DNA of 64,000 nucleotides, from contig DAJPGA010000001.1 in assembly GCA_025992895.1 (NCBI GenBank), positions 507,001 to 571,000 on the forward strand, written 5' to 3'. This DNA is from Veillonellaceae bacterium. GTDB lineage: Bacteria > Bacillota > Negativicutes > Veillonellales > Dialisteraceae. Both the position numbers and the translations under genes were made by a program. Under the pieces are notes generated by a model that made no database searches, was not told the DNA's origin, and saw only the letters and a list, made by a program, of their open reading frames with translations. Positions 8,750-16,680 of this stretch are shown piece after piece (within the stretch, counting starts at the first letter, position 1; every line of letters begins with the position of its first letter).

Positions 8750-10735
8750 ATGCTCGGTGATATTTGGGTTTATAAGAAGACCAGCCGGATTTACATTGCT
8801 CTGCTGCTATTGGCAGTTATCATGCTGGCGACCCAGAACTGGCAGCTCGGTGTCCTTCTTTTCATCATCGTCGCAGGATGCATCGTCTATACGAAACGAT
8901 GCGACCTCACGCAGGAAAAGAAGCTGATGAAGTACCTGGACGATCTGTCGGCTGGTGTGTCGGCCGGGACTGTCTATGCCGTCAAGAACCTGCCTGTCGG
9001 GATTGCGATGATGGACAGCGGCAAGGAGCTCGTCTGGACGAATGGTGTATTCCGGAGCTGGCTGGGAGATGATGCGCAGGAAGGCGCAAGTCTCCAGGAC
9101 CTGATCACAGGTCAGAAAATTTCGAAAATATGGGGCAAGACCGGATGGTTCGACTGCCATGCCAATGGCACGTTTTTCCGCGTTTTCCATAAGTATGTGT
9201 CTGACACGGAAGGCATGGAAGACCCCTTCATGGTGCTCTACTTCATGGACCGCACCGATGTGGAAGTGGCTGTGCGCGAATGCGCTGATGCACGCCCTGT
9301 CTTCTGCATCATCCGCATCGACAACATGAGCGAAGTCACTTCTGAAATGACGGACGTGGAACGCTCCTCGCTCTCAAGCGATGTCACGGAAAAAGTCCTT
9401 TCTTACTTCAATGAGAGGGACGGGTTCATCAAGCAGTACAATAATACGGATTTCGTCGCATGCATTTCGCATAAGGCGCTGGAAGAAATGATGGAGCATA
9501 ATTTCGACATCCTCGATACCGTGCGTGCCATCCATACCGTCAACCGCATTCCTGTGACGCTTTCCATCGGTGTCGTGCAGATCGACGATACCTTCGCCAA
9601 GCAGTATGACGAAGCGCAGGTTTCCTTAGACCTCGCTCTTGGCCGCGGCGGCGACCAGGCCATCGTCAGGATCGGCAAGGACACGAAAGCATTCGGCGGC
9701 AAGGCACCGACCTCTGTCAGCTCGACAAGAGTCAGGGTCAGAGTCGTTGCCCAGGCGCTCAAGGAAATCATCGAAGGCGCAGACCTTGTCCTCGTCATGG
9801 GACATAATCACGAAGACTTCGATGCGCTCGGATCCGCTGTGGGCGTCACCCACCTTGCGCGTTCCTCGCACATCGATACGCATATCGTCCTTTCCAAGGA
9901 AAGAGACACCTGCCGCAAGATGGCAGAAGCCATTGAAAAGAGCGGCGAAGTCGAAGGACTCATCATCGATGCCAGCGAAGCGAAGAGCCTTGTCACAGAC
10001 AAGACCGTCCTCGTCGTCGTCGATACCCATATTCCGGAACTCGTGGCAGCGCCTGAGCTCCTGAAGAAGGTCAAAAAGAGAGTCGTCATCGACCATCACA
10101 GAAGAGCCAAGACTATCATCGAAACGCCTCTTCTGACATACATGGAACCATCCGCATCGTCCGCATCCGAGCTCGTCACCGAACTCATCCAGTACTATGG
10201 CGGCGATGAGGAAATGAATGAAATCGAAGCATCCTGCCTCTATGCAGGCATTGTCGTCGACACGAAGAGCTTCACCGTGCAGACGAGCGTCCGTACCTTC
10301 GATGCGGCAAGCTACCTCCGCCGCTGCGGTGCGAACACGCAGCTCGTCCACAGGCTCTTTGCCGAAGACATCGGTTTCATCCAGAAGAAAGCGCAGATCC
10401 TTGCCCAGATGAAAATCGCCCACGGGTGCATCGCTGTTGCCGAATGCCCCAAGGACGCAGAAGAATCACAGATTCTGGCGGGACAAATTGCCGATTACCT
10501 TGTCACCGTGAAGGAAATCAGGGCCAGCTTCGTGTTCTACCACGCAGAAAAAGGCCTCTGCATCTCCGCCCGGTCTGACGGGTCCATCAATATGCAGGTC
10601 ATCATGGAAGCCGTGGGAGGCGGCGGTCACCAGACCGTAGCCGGCGCCCAGGTCGGTGATGAAGCCGATCAGGAAGCCATCACCAAGACGCTCATCCGTG
10701 AGGCCGAAAAACAAATAGAGGAGGAAAAAGAATGA
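8750..10735 (+). CDS. gdpP: c-di-AMP phosphodiesterase GdpP (DHH/DHHA1)
   Basis: The 661-residue membrane enzyme hydrolyses cyclic di-AMP and so sets osmotic and cell-wall homeostasis. Two N-terminal membrane helices (about residues 12-46) are followed by a PAS-like region, a degenerate GGDEF domain (LSIGVVQIDDTF), then the DHH domain with MGHNHEDFDALGSA, VVVDTH and DHHRRA, and the DHHA1 signature GGGGHQTVAGAQ near the end. All metal-binding motifs are intact and the length is typical. It overlaps rplI by 4 bases (ATGA), so L9 is translationally coupled to it. Confidence 0.94.
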   Translation: MLGDIWVYKKTSRIYIALLLLAVIMLATQNWQLGVLLFIIVAGCIVYTKRCDLTQEKKLMKYLDDLSAGVSAGTVYAVKNLPVGIAMMDSGKELVWTNGVFRSWLGDDAQEGASLQDLITGQKISKIWGKTGWFDCHANGTFFRVFHKYVSDTEGMEDPFMVLYFMDRTDVEVAVRECADARPVFCIIRIDNMSEVTSEMTDVERSSLSSDVTEKVLSYFNERDGFIKQYNNTDFVACISHKALEEMMEHNFDILDTVRAIHTVNRIPVTLSIGVVQIDDTFAKQYDEAQVSLDLALGRGGDQAIVRIGKDTKAFGGKAPTSVSSTRVRVRVVAQALKEIIEGADLVLVMGHNHEDFDALGSAVGVTHLARSSHIDTHIVLSKERDTCRKMAEAIEKSGEVEGLIIDASEAKSLVTDKTVLVVVDTHIPELVAAPELLKKVKKRVVIDHHRRAKTIIETPLLTYMEPSASSASELVTELIQYYGGDEEMNEIEASCLYAGIVVDTKSFTVQTSVRTFDAASYLRRCGANTQLVHRLFAEDIGFIQKKAQILAQMKIAHGCIAVAECPKDAEESQILAGQIADYLVTVKEIRASFVFYHAEKGLCISARSDGSINMQVIMEAVGGGGHQTVAGAQVGDEADQEAITKTLIREAEKQIEEEKE

Positions 10736-11178
10736 AAGTAGTATTACTGCAGGACGTCAAGAAAATGGGAAAAAAGGGAGACGTCATTGAAGTCTCCGAC
10801 GGCTACGGCCGCAACGTACTCATTCGCAAAGGCCTCGGCGTAGAAGGCACACGCCAGAACCTCAATACAGCAGCACAGCGCCAGGAAGCCAAGGAATTCA
10901 AGAGCCAGGTCGCTGCCGACGAAGCAGTCATCATGGCTGCCCAGCTGAAGAAAGTCAAAGTCGTCATCAAAGTACAGTGCGGCGAAGACGGAAGAGTCTT
11001 CGGCTCCGTCACAGGAAAAGACATCAGCGAAGCCCTTCAGGCTCAGTACAAATTCAAACTCGACAAGAAAAACATCCGTCTCGAAAGCCCGATCAAAGCG
11101 ACAGGCGAATACGATGTCGAAGTCTGGGTACACCAGAACGTCACCAGCACAGTACACGTTTCCGTCATTCCGGAATAA
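10732..11178 (+). CDS. rplI: 50S ribosomal protein L9
   Basis: This 148-residue protein binds 23S rRNA near the L1 stalk. The N-terminal domain shows MKVVLLQDVKKMGKKGDVIEV and the conserved DGYGRNVLIRKG, followed by the long connecting helix and the C-terminal domain GEDGRVFGSVTGKDISEAL. It starts inside the gdpP stop codon overlap and is followed by a terminator, closing the operon. Confidence 0.97.
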   Translation: MKVVLLQDVKKMGKKGDVIEVSDGYGRNVLIRKGLGVEGTRQNLNTAAQRQEAKEFKSQVAADEAVIMAAQLKKVKVVIKVQCGEDGRVFGSVTGKDISEALQAQYKFKLDKKNIRLESPIKATGEYDVEVWVHQNVTSTVHVSVIPE

Positions 11179-11180
11179 AA

Positions 11181-11210
11181 AAGAGGGGCCTCGCAGGAGG
11201 TCCCTTTTTC
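11181..11210 (+). terminator. Terminator after rplI
   Basis: GAGGGGCCTC-GCAG-GAGGTCCCTTTTT forms a stem with a tetraloop and a T tract, 3 bases after the rplI stop. Confidence 0.85.
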
Positions 11211-11229
11211 TCTAGAAAGGAGAACTATT

Positions 11230-11694
11230 ATGGCATTGGAAATTGGAAAGAAAGCGCCGGACTTCACACTGCCCTCCGACAGCGGCAAAGATGTGTCCCT
11301 CTCCGACTACCTCGGAAAGAAAGTCATCCTTTATTTCTACCCGAAGGACAATACCTCCGGCTGCACACTCGAAGCACAGGCCTTCAGGACGCACCTTGCT
11401 GACTTCGAGAAACTCGGCTATGTCGTCCTTGGCGTCAGCCGCGACTCCGTCAAGAAGCACTGCAACTTCAGGGACAAGAACGAACTCAACTTCCCGCTTC
11501 TCTCGGATGCCGATGAAGTCGTCGTCAACCTTTACGGTGTCCTCAAGGAAAAGAGCATGTATGGCAAGAAGTACATGGGCATCGAAAGATCCACCTTCAT
11601 CATCGATGAAAAAGGAAATCTCGTAAAAGAATACCGCAAAGTCAAAGCAGCCTCCCACGTGGACGACCTCTTGAAAGACCTCGGCGGGAAATAA
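11230..11694 (+). CDS. bcp: Thiol peroxidase, Bcp/PrxQ-type peroxiredoxin
   Basis: This 154-residue cytoplasmic enzyme reduces peroxides with thioredoxin. The peroxidatic cysteine lies in YPKDNTSGCTLEAQAFR. The resolving cysteine found five residues later in E. coli Bcp is absent, so it behaves as a 1-Cys type or uses a distant cysteine (one follows in SVKKHCNF). The FPLLSDAD and IERSTFIID motifs are typical. An AAAGGAG ribosome site precedes ATG. It is monocistronic between two terminators. Confidence 0.93.
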   Translation: MALEIGKKAPDFTLPSDSGKDVSLSDYLGKKVILYFYPKDNTSGCTLEAQAFRTHLADFEKLGYVVLGVSRDSVKKHCNFRDKNELNFPLLSDADEVVVNLYGVLKEKSMYGKKYMGIERSTFIIDEKGNLVKEYRKVKAASHVDDLLKDLGGK

Positions 11695-11703
11695 GGAAAA
11701 CCA

Positions 11704-11749
11704 AAAAAGGCTGGAGCGAAATGATGGTACATTTCGCTCCAGCCTTTTT
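11704..11749. terminator. Bidirectional terminator, 20-bp perfect stem
   Basis: The arms AAAAAGGCTGGAGCGAAATG and its exact complement surround a 6-base loop, and each strand ends in a T run. It serves bcp and the converging phosphorylase-like gene. It belongs to a set of terminators here that share a GCTG...AAATG...CATTT...CAGC core. Confidence 0.9.
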
Positions 11750-11753
11750 CTAT

Positions 11754-12500
11754 TTAAATCCTTTTGATAGCCTGGAGAGCCAGATTGAGCGCCGCATTTT
11801 TTGCGTCTCTGCCCCATGTGCGGACATCGTGGCTGACAGTGGCCAGGGTGTCTGTCGTGAAGAGGATTTCAGCAAATTCCTTATGCCTGAAACGGGCGCA
11901 GGCGGCGAGTGCACTGCAGGCCATATCGACGACCTGGCAGCCCTGTGCCTTCCTCATTTCCACCTTATTCCTTGTTTCACGGAAGAAGGCATCCGTCGTC
12001 CATGTCGTGCATGGCTCGACGGAAATGCCCAGGTCCATGAAAAGAGCCTCGATCTTAGAAAGGGGTTTGGGATCGAGCTCTATGAAATGGGAAGCCGGCA
12101 TGTAATGGGCCGACGTGCCCTCATCTCTATACGCCCTTTCGACAGGGAGAAACGTATTCTCTGGCATGTCGACAAGCGTCCCGCAGCAGGAAATCATGAG
12201 CATTTTTTCGACGCCGTACGCAAAGAGCCTCTCCTGCGTGATGACAGAAGCAGGCGCGCCCAATGGCGCCTCCATGACAGCTACATCCTCGCCGTCATCA
12301 TTGACGATCCAGATCGGGATATTCTTCATCGTCGCAGGCAGGTGGCCGATCAGTTTTCCTCCGCGGCTCTCGATATAGCTTCCAATCCGCGCTTCGGAAA
12401 GGAAGGCATAGACAGCCCTTTCGGGCAGATGCAGATCCAGTTTCTCATAATCCGGCGAAATCAGGCCTTCCGACGGATCGAATTCAGTATCCAGACTCAT
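11754..12500 (-). CDS. Nucleoside phosphorylase-like protein, ribose-binding Glu replaced by Ala
   Basis: The protein belongs to the PNP/uridine phosphorylase superfamily, whose members split nucleosides with phosphate. It shows the SCCGTL glycine region, the central TWTTDAFFRE and the C-terminal TTDTLA. At the ribose-binding motif, where the family has Met-Glu, it reads VVDMACSA: the codon is GCC, not GAA. The paralog at 14947-15693 keeps VDMECSA. Loss of this glutamate should weaken or change substrate binding. The start at 12500 is chosen because AGGAGG stands 7 bases upstream and the paralog begins at the same residue; an ORF 18 codons longer exists but has no ribosome site. Length is 248 residues. 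Confidence 0.82.
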   Translation of the reverse strand: MSLDTEFDPSEGLISPDYEKLDLHLPERAVYAFLSEARIGSYIESRGGKLIGHLPATMKNIPIWIVNDDGEDVAVMEAPLGAPASVITQERLFAYGVEKMLMISCCGTLVDMPENTFLPVERAYRDEGTSAHYMPASHFIELDPKPLSKIEALFMDLGISVEPCTTWTTDAFFRETRNKVEMRKAQGCQVVDMACSALAACARFRHKEFAEILFTTDTLATVSHDVRTWGRDAKNAALNLALQAIKRI

Positions 12501-13130
12501 GATAGTGCCTCCTAAGCAGGCAAGGGGACTTCCCGTCCCTCTTCTTATTAGCATATACTTGTTTTATGTTATTATTATATCATTTTAGATAAAATCTCGT
12601 AATAAAATATTTCGAATCATATAAAACTTCTTTGATTCAATCAATACTGAGGAGGGAGAGGCGGGGCCGCCGCTAACACTCGCCTTCCCAGACGGGGAAG
12701 GGGGACCGCTTCGCGGTGGATAGGGTTGATTACCTCGAGCAAAGCTCGGTTGTATGGTTTTATCATCGTTTCCCTTCTTTATCTGTTGCATGATTTTAAT
12801 TCATAAGGGATTCTTCTTTCTATATCCCCACGCAAAAAGGGCTGTGACAAAATGTCCAATCATTTCGCCAAAGCCCCTTTTTCTATTGGAATATTCTATT
12901 AAGGGATACTAACAAATGTATTTATTGGTCCTATCTGAAAACCTCAAAGGATGCTTCGCCTTTTTAGAAACTGCACCCCTATCGCCCTTCGGGCACTTCC
13001 CTCCGTTGGGGGAAGCTCGGCGATGAGAAACAAAAGAAATCAGTTCTTATTTGTTTTGAACTTATATAGCTTTGCTCGAGAACTACTGTATTCCCTGGCT
13101 TCGCCAGGACCTTGGTATAATTCAACAAGA
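12501..13130. other. Hairpin-rich repeat region left of the IS element
   Basis: About 630 bases contain no credible gene. There are short hairpins in series: CTTCCC-AGAC-GGGGAAG, ACCGC-TTC-GCGGT and CGAGC-AAA-GCTCG (about 12686-12753), then GCCC-TTC-GGGC, TTCCC...GGGAA and CCTGGC-TTC-GCCAGG (about 12983-13112). A terminator-like stem lies between them at 12834-12882. Similar arrays occur right of the IS and at 58153-58300. Confidence 0.6.
12834..12882. terminator. Terminator-like stem beginning with GCTGTGACAAAAT
   Basis: AAAAAGGGCTGTGACAAAATG pairs imperfectly with CATTTCGCCAAAGCCCCTTTTT around a short loop, with T runs on both strands. Its left arm is repeated at 58161-58173 and, inverted, at 14917-14929. 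Confidence 0.6.
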
Positions 13131-13171
13131 AAGACAGAATAATATCATAAATATATTAGGAGGTCATTCTT

Positions 13172-13903
13172 ATGCCATGTAAAACCAAAGCGTCCCCGGA
13201 GGAAATGTTAGACCAGATTGCTTCATATCTCTATCAGGGTGTTACGATTACCCAGGCAGCTGAAAATCTTCATATGAGCCGCATAACATTCAGGAAATGG
13301 GTCCTCCGGTATAAAGAGGAGGGCTTTAAGGGATTGCGGCCCAGGCAGCATTTGTCTTACTACTCCAATCAGATGAAGATCCAGGCCGTAAAGGAATATC
13401 TTAAAGGCGGTGTTTCCATGCTTTCCGTCTGTGCCAAATACAGAATTTCCGGCACACTCTCCCTTAAAACATGGATTGAGGCGTATAATGAGCATAAGTT
13501 GACAGACCTCGTTTCTGAAGGAGGAGATCTTATGGGCAAACGCCAGCAATCGGTCAAGGAAGAGCGAGTCAGAATCGTTCAGGAGTGCATCGCCAGTGGA
13601 TGCGATTATAACAAGATAGCCAAGAAGTACAACATGTCCTACCAAACGCTCTACACATGGGTAAAAAAGTTCAAGGAAATGGGCGAAGTTGGTCTTGAGG
13701 ATTACAGAGGAAAGCCGATCAGGCTCCAAACGCCCCGGACCGAAGAAGAACAGCTGCGTCAGGAGAATGCCAGACTTCTTGAAGAACAGAAGGATCTTAT
13801 AGCAGAGATTGCCCTGCTAAAAAAAAAGATGGAGATAGAGGAAAGGTTGCGTTCCTCGAAGGATTCAGCCTTACTCACCTTCTCAGAGATTTTAAAGCCA
13901 TAA
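13172..13903 (+). CDS. IS150-type transposase OrfA
   Basis: The 243-residue protein carries three helix-turn-helix units in series (YQGVTITQAAENLHMSR, LKGGVSMLSVCAKYRI, ASGCDYNKIAKKYNMSY) and a C-terminal leucine-rich coiled coil (about 190-225), the usual OrfA make-up of DNA binding and dimerisation. An AGGAGG lies ahead of ATG. The run of nine A then G at 13819-13828, near the end of the coiled coil, is where ribosomes would slip to make OrfAB. OrfA alone usually acts as an inhibitor. Confidence 0.88.
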   Translation: MPCKTKASPEEMLDQIASYLYQGVTITQAAENLHMSRITFRKWVLRYKEEGFKGLRPRQHLSYYSNQMKIQAVKEYLKGGVSMLSVCAKYRISGTLSLKTWIEAYNEHKLTDLVSEGGDLMGKRQQSVKEERVRIVQECIASGCDYNKIAKKYNMSYQTLYTWVKKFKEMGEVGLEDYRGKPIRLQTPRTEEEQLRQENARLLEEQKDLIAEIALLKKKMEIEERLRSSKDSALLTFSEILKP

Positions 13904-14775
13904 AAGAAGTCCATGAAGAAACCAACATCTCCATAGAAAGTCTCTGCCGACTCTCAAAGGTCTCCCGGGCAGCTTATTACGGATGGCTGAATCATATTAA
14001 GAGCGGCCGTGAACTGCTGAGAGAAAAGGTCGCACAGGAGGTCATGAAAACCCATCAGGAATATCCGGATATGGGATACCGCCGGATTAACGATTGGATC
14101 AAGAAGGATGACAACATCAATATAAATGTAAGCGACAGTCTGGTTCTTCGTATCATGCGGATACTTAATATTAAGTCCGTGATCAAGTACAAGACCGATG
14201 GTTGCACTCGTAACGCAAAGGATCCAAAGTACATTTTTGAAAACCTGCTGAACCGTGACTTTGATGCCGGCGTGTCCAATGCAAGATGGATGACGGATGT
14301 CACTGAATTCAAGTACACAACTGCTGATGGAGTTTTGCACAAGTTATATTTAAGCGCGATTATTGACGGCCATGATCGTCGGATTGTCTCTTATGTCATC
14401 GGCGACAGGAACAATACTGCACTGGCTTTTGAGACAATGGAAAAGGCACTTAAAGAGAATCCTGGAGAACATCCAATGATTCATACCGACCGCGGATTCC
14501 AGTATACAAGCAACGGATTCCATAAGATTGTTGAAAAAGCAGGACTGGTTCACAGCATGTCCCGTGTAGGCTGCTGTGCAGACAACGGTCTGATGGAAGG
14601 GTTCTGGGGAATGCTGAAGCGCGAACGTTACTACACACGTAAATTCACCAGCCGTAAAGCAGTGGTAAGCATGATCAACGGCTACATCTACTTCTACAAC
14701 AACAAACGCATTCAGCGCAAATTACATCTTTTAGCTCCAATGGAAGTATTCAACGCAGCTCCAATGGCTGCATGA
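13825..14775 (+). CDS. IS150-type transposase OrfB, expressed by -1 frameshift
   Basis: The catalytic half has no good start of its own. Its frame is -1 relative to OrfA and is open from the A9G run, reading through FLEGFSLTHLLRDFKAIKEV to the first ATG at 14044 and on to TGA. The fused product would be about 534 residues. The DDE triad is visible: Asp in WMTDVTEFKY, Asp in HTDRGFQY and Glu in DNGLMEGFWG. All residues look intact, so the element may be active. Confidence 0.85.
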   Translation, partial: KDGDRGKVAFLEGFSLTHLLRDFKAIKEVHEETNISIESLCRLSKVSRAAYYGWLNHIKSGRELLREKVAQEVMKTHQEYPDMGYRRINDWIKKDDNININVSDSLVLRIMRILNIKSVIKYKTDGCTRNAKDPKYIFENLLNRDFDAGVSNARWMTDVTEFKYTTADGVLHKLYLSAIIDGHDRRIVSYVIGDRNNTALAFETMEKALKENPGEHPMIHTDRGFQYTSNGFHKIVEKAGLVHSMSRVGCCADNGLMEGFWGMLKRERYYTRKFTSRKAVVSMINGYIYFYNNKRIQRKLHLLAPMEVFNAAPMAA

Positions 14776-14861
14776 TTAAGATTAAAGTACGATTAGATTT
14801 TTTATGATATTTATTTGTCTGTATTAACAAATCCGCACCACCTTCTCCTTCGGAGCAAGGT

Positions 14862-14938
14862 TAACACCCTTAAACCTCGCTTCGCTCGAGAAAAGAAAAA
14901 AGCAGCGTTTTAACGGATTTTGTCACAGCTCCTTTTTC
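14862..14938 (-). repeat. Dispersed repeat, copy right of the IS
   Basis: Read on the minus strand this begins AAAAAGGAGCTGTGACAAAA and ends near TTTAAGGGTGTTAA, with the hairpin CTCGAGCGAAGCGAG inside. The copy at 58153-58227 has the same order and most of the same bases. Confidence 0.65.
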
Positions 14939-14946
14939 CATTCATT

Positions 14947-15693
14947 CTACATCCCCAGTACGGCTTCCATGGCGAGTGCGAGGGAGGCGTTTCTGCTGTC
15001 TTTTCCCCAGTTTCTTTCATCGTGCCTCATGGAGGCTAAGGTGTCTGCGGTGAAGAGGATCTGGGCGAAGGTCTTTCCTCTGAATCTGGCGCAGGCGGCA
15101 AGGGCGCTGCATTCCATATCGACGGCCTGGCAGCCGGCTTCTTTCACCTGTTCGATCTTTTCCTTCGTTTCGCGGAAGAAGGCGTCGGTGGTCCAGACGG
15201 TGCAGGGCATGCAGGGGATATTTCTTTTGGCAAAGATTTCCTCTATATGCGCGAGCGGTTCTTCATCGAGGACGATGGAGTCGGATTCGGGGAGGTAGTG
15301 GAAGGAGGTGCCTTCATCCCGGAAGGCTTCCCGGACGGGAAGGAAGGTGTTCTCGGGAAGGTCGGTGAGGGCGCCGCAGCAGCCGACGGCGAGGAGTTTC
15401 TCTGTACCGTAGGCAAAGAGGCGCTCTTCCATGAGGACGGCAGCCGGTGCTCCGGCCGGGGCCTGGATGAGGGTGACTTCTTCTTCTCCTATTTTTACGA
15501 CCCAGACGGGGAAGTTCTTTGTCAGCGACATGAATTTCCCTGCCTGATATCCTTCGTGTGCTTCGGCGAAGGACTGGATATGTCTTTCAGAAAGAAATGC
15601 CATGACGGCGTATTCGGGAAGGGCAAGGCCCAGTTTCTCAAAGCCCGGGCTGATGAGCCCTTCTTCCGGATCAAAATCAGTGAAAAGCGGCAT
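14947..15693 (-). CDS. Nucleoside phosphorylase family protein (intact motif)
   Basis: This 248-residue cytoplasmic enzyme is a paralog of the product of 11754-12500 and aligns with it over its whole length. It keeps the ribose-binding Met-Glu (AVDMECSALAACARFR) together with GCCGALTDLPENTF and TADTLAS, so it is likely a working purine or uridine phosphorylase; the base specificity is not evident. It is the last gene of an operon behind a glycerophosphodiesterase, 15 bases away, with a GGAGG ribosome site. The half of a terminator-like repeat lies just past its stop. Confidence 0.85.
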   Translation of the reverse strand: MPLFTDFDPEEGLISPGFEKLGLALPEYAVMAFLSERHIQSFAEAHEGYQAGKFMSLTKNFPVWVVKIGEEEVTLIQAPAGAPAAVLMEERLFAYGTEKLLAVGCCGALTDLPENTFLPVREAFRDEGTSFHYLPESDSIVLDEEPLAHIEEIFAKRNIPCMPCTVWTTDAFFRETKEKIEQVKEAGCQAVDMECSALAACARFRGKTFAQILFTADTLASMRHDERNWGKDSRNASLALAMEAVLGM

Positions 15694-15708
15694 GAAAACC
15701 TCCTTATA

Positions 15709-16680
15709 TTACAGCATGGTGCCTTCGATGTGGTACGGGCTCTCAGGCGAGGGCGAAAGCGGACGGAGGGGGATGCCCCTTCGTTCCAGAAGCTCTCTTA
15801 AGATCCACGGGCGGTCGGAAATGATGCCATCAGCGCCTTTTTCAATCGTTTCCAGCATGTCGTTCCTCGAGTTCACGGTCCAGGGCAGGATCTTCATGCC
15901 CAGTTCATGTGCTTCGTAAGCATCTTTTTCCGTGAATTCCCGGAAGTTCGGCGAGAGGATATCAGCTCCCGCTGCATAGGCGCAGGCGGCGATGTGGCCG
16001 CTGTAGTCGTGGATGGAAAGGCCTGCCAGCCACGGCGAAGGTTCCATCCGTGTCATGTGGATGGTATCCCCGTCGACCGGACTATCGGGGGACAGCTGGT
16101 AGAGGGCGGACGTCCGGATTTCCGGCGCCTCGTCCTTCATGATGCGCAGCGTCCTCCAGTCGAAGGACTGCAGGATGACGCGTTTCTCCATCTTGTACTT
16201 GCGTACGATGCGGAGAAATTCGTCGACAAATTTGTGCGGGTCTGCATTGTTCTCATAGAAAGGGCTCTGCGGATCCGGATACGATTTCGTTTCTATATTG
16301 AATTCTGTTGTGTTGTGGCCGGTATCGGCCGCAAGCTGGAACATTTCTTCAAGCGTCGGGATTTTGGCGTGGAGCGTAGTCTGCGAGCCGTGAAGGCCGA
16401 AGTACTCGCTCTCCGGGTTGATGGCGCCAACGTCAAAGGACTTGATTTCCTCGATGGTCATCAAACGGATGTCATAGATGCCCGTCCGAAGGTAGGAACC
16501 GTGGATATCTCTTGTGATATCCGGATTCAGGACCGGATTGTGGCTCATGACGATGCCGTCGCGCGCGAGCTGCATGTCGCACTCGATGTTGGCTCCGATT
16601 TCCATGCCATAGAGGTAGGAATACAGTGTGTTTTCCGGGCGCGCGTCTCTCCCTCCGCGGTGAGCCTGGAAATCAAACAT
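15709..16680 (-). CDS. Glycerophosphodiester phosphodiesterase
   Basis: This 323-residue GDPD-family TIM barrel releases glycerol 3-phosphate from deacylated phospholipids. The catalytic motifs are at the N-terminus: HRGGRDARPENT (residues about 7-18), IECDMQLARDG and the second histidine in MSHNP. ILQSFDW, ILPWTVNS and GADGIISDRP follow in family order. There is no signal peptide, so it acts in the cytoplasm. The start at 16680 is set by AGGAGG nine bases upstream; a longer frame to 16701 has no ribosome site. It overlaps the upstream gene by 8 bases. Confidence 0.92.
   Translation of the reverse strand: MFDFQAHRGGRDARPENTLYSYLYGMEIGANIECDMQLARDGIVMSHNPVLNPDITRDIHGSYLRTGIYDIRLMTIEEIKSFDVGAINPESEYFGLHGSQTTLHAKIPTLEEMFQLAADTGHNTTEFNIETKSYPDPQSPFYENNADPHKFVDEFLRIVRKYKMEKRVILQSFDWRTLRIMKDEAPEIRTSALYQLSPDSPVDGDTIHMTRMEPSPWLAGLSIHDYSGHIAACAYAAGADILSPNFREFTEKDAYEAHELGMKILPWTVNSRNDMLETIEKGADGIISDRPWILRELLERRGIPLRPLSPSPESPYHIEGTML

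Larger units (their letters stand above)
13131..14820 (+). mobile_element. IS3-family (IS150-like) insertion sequence
   Basis: Two overlapping transposase frames joined by an A9G slippery run make a complete IS3-type element. Candidate terminal inverted repeats are 13133-13150 (GACAGAATAATATCATAAA, one-base overlap in counting) and the complement of 14801-14819 (GACAAATAAATATCATAAA), which differ at a few positions. The exact ends and any target duplication could not be fixed. The element sits between two paralogous phosphorylase-like genes, inside hairpin-array repeats, and does not interrupt either gene. Confidence 0.75.

Noticed and set aside
12660..13115. CRISPR array
   Set aside because: The stems differ from each other and are not evenly spaced by unique spacers; no cas genes are nearby.
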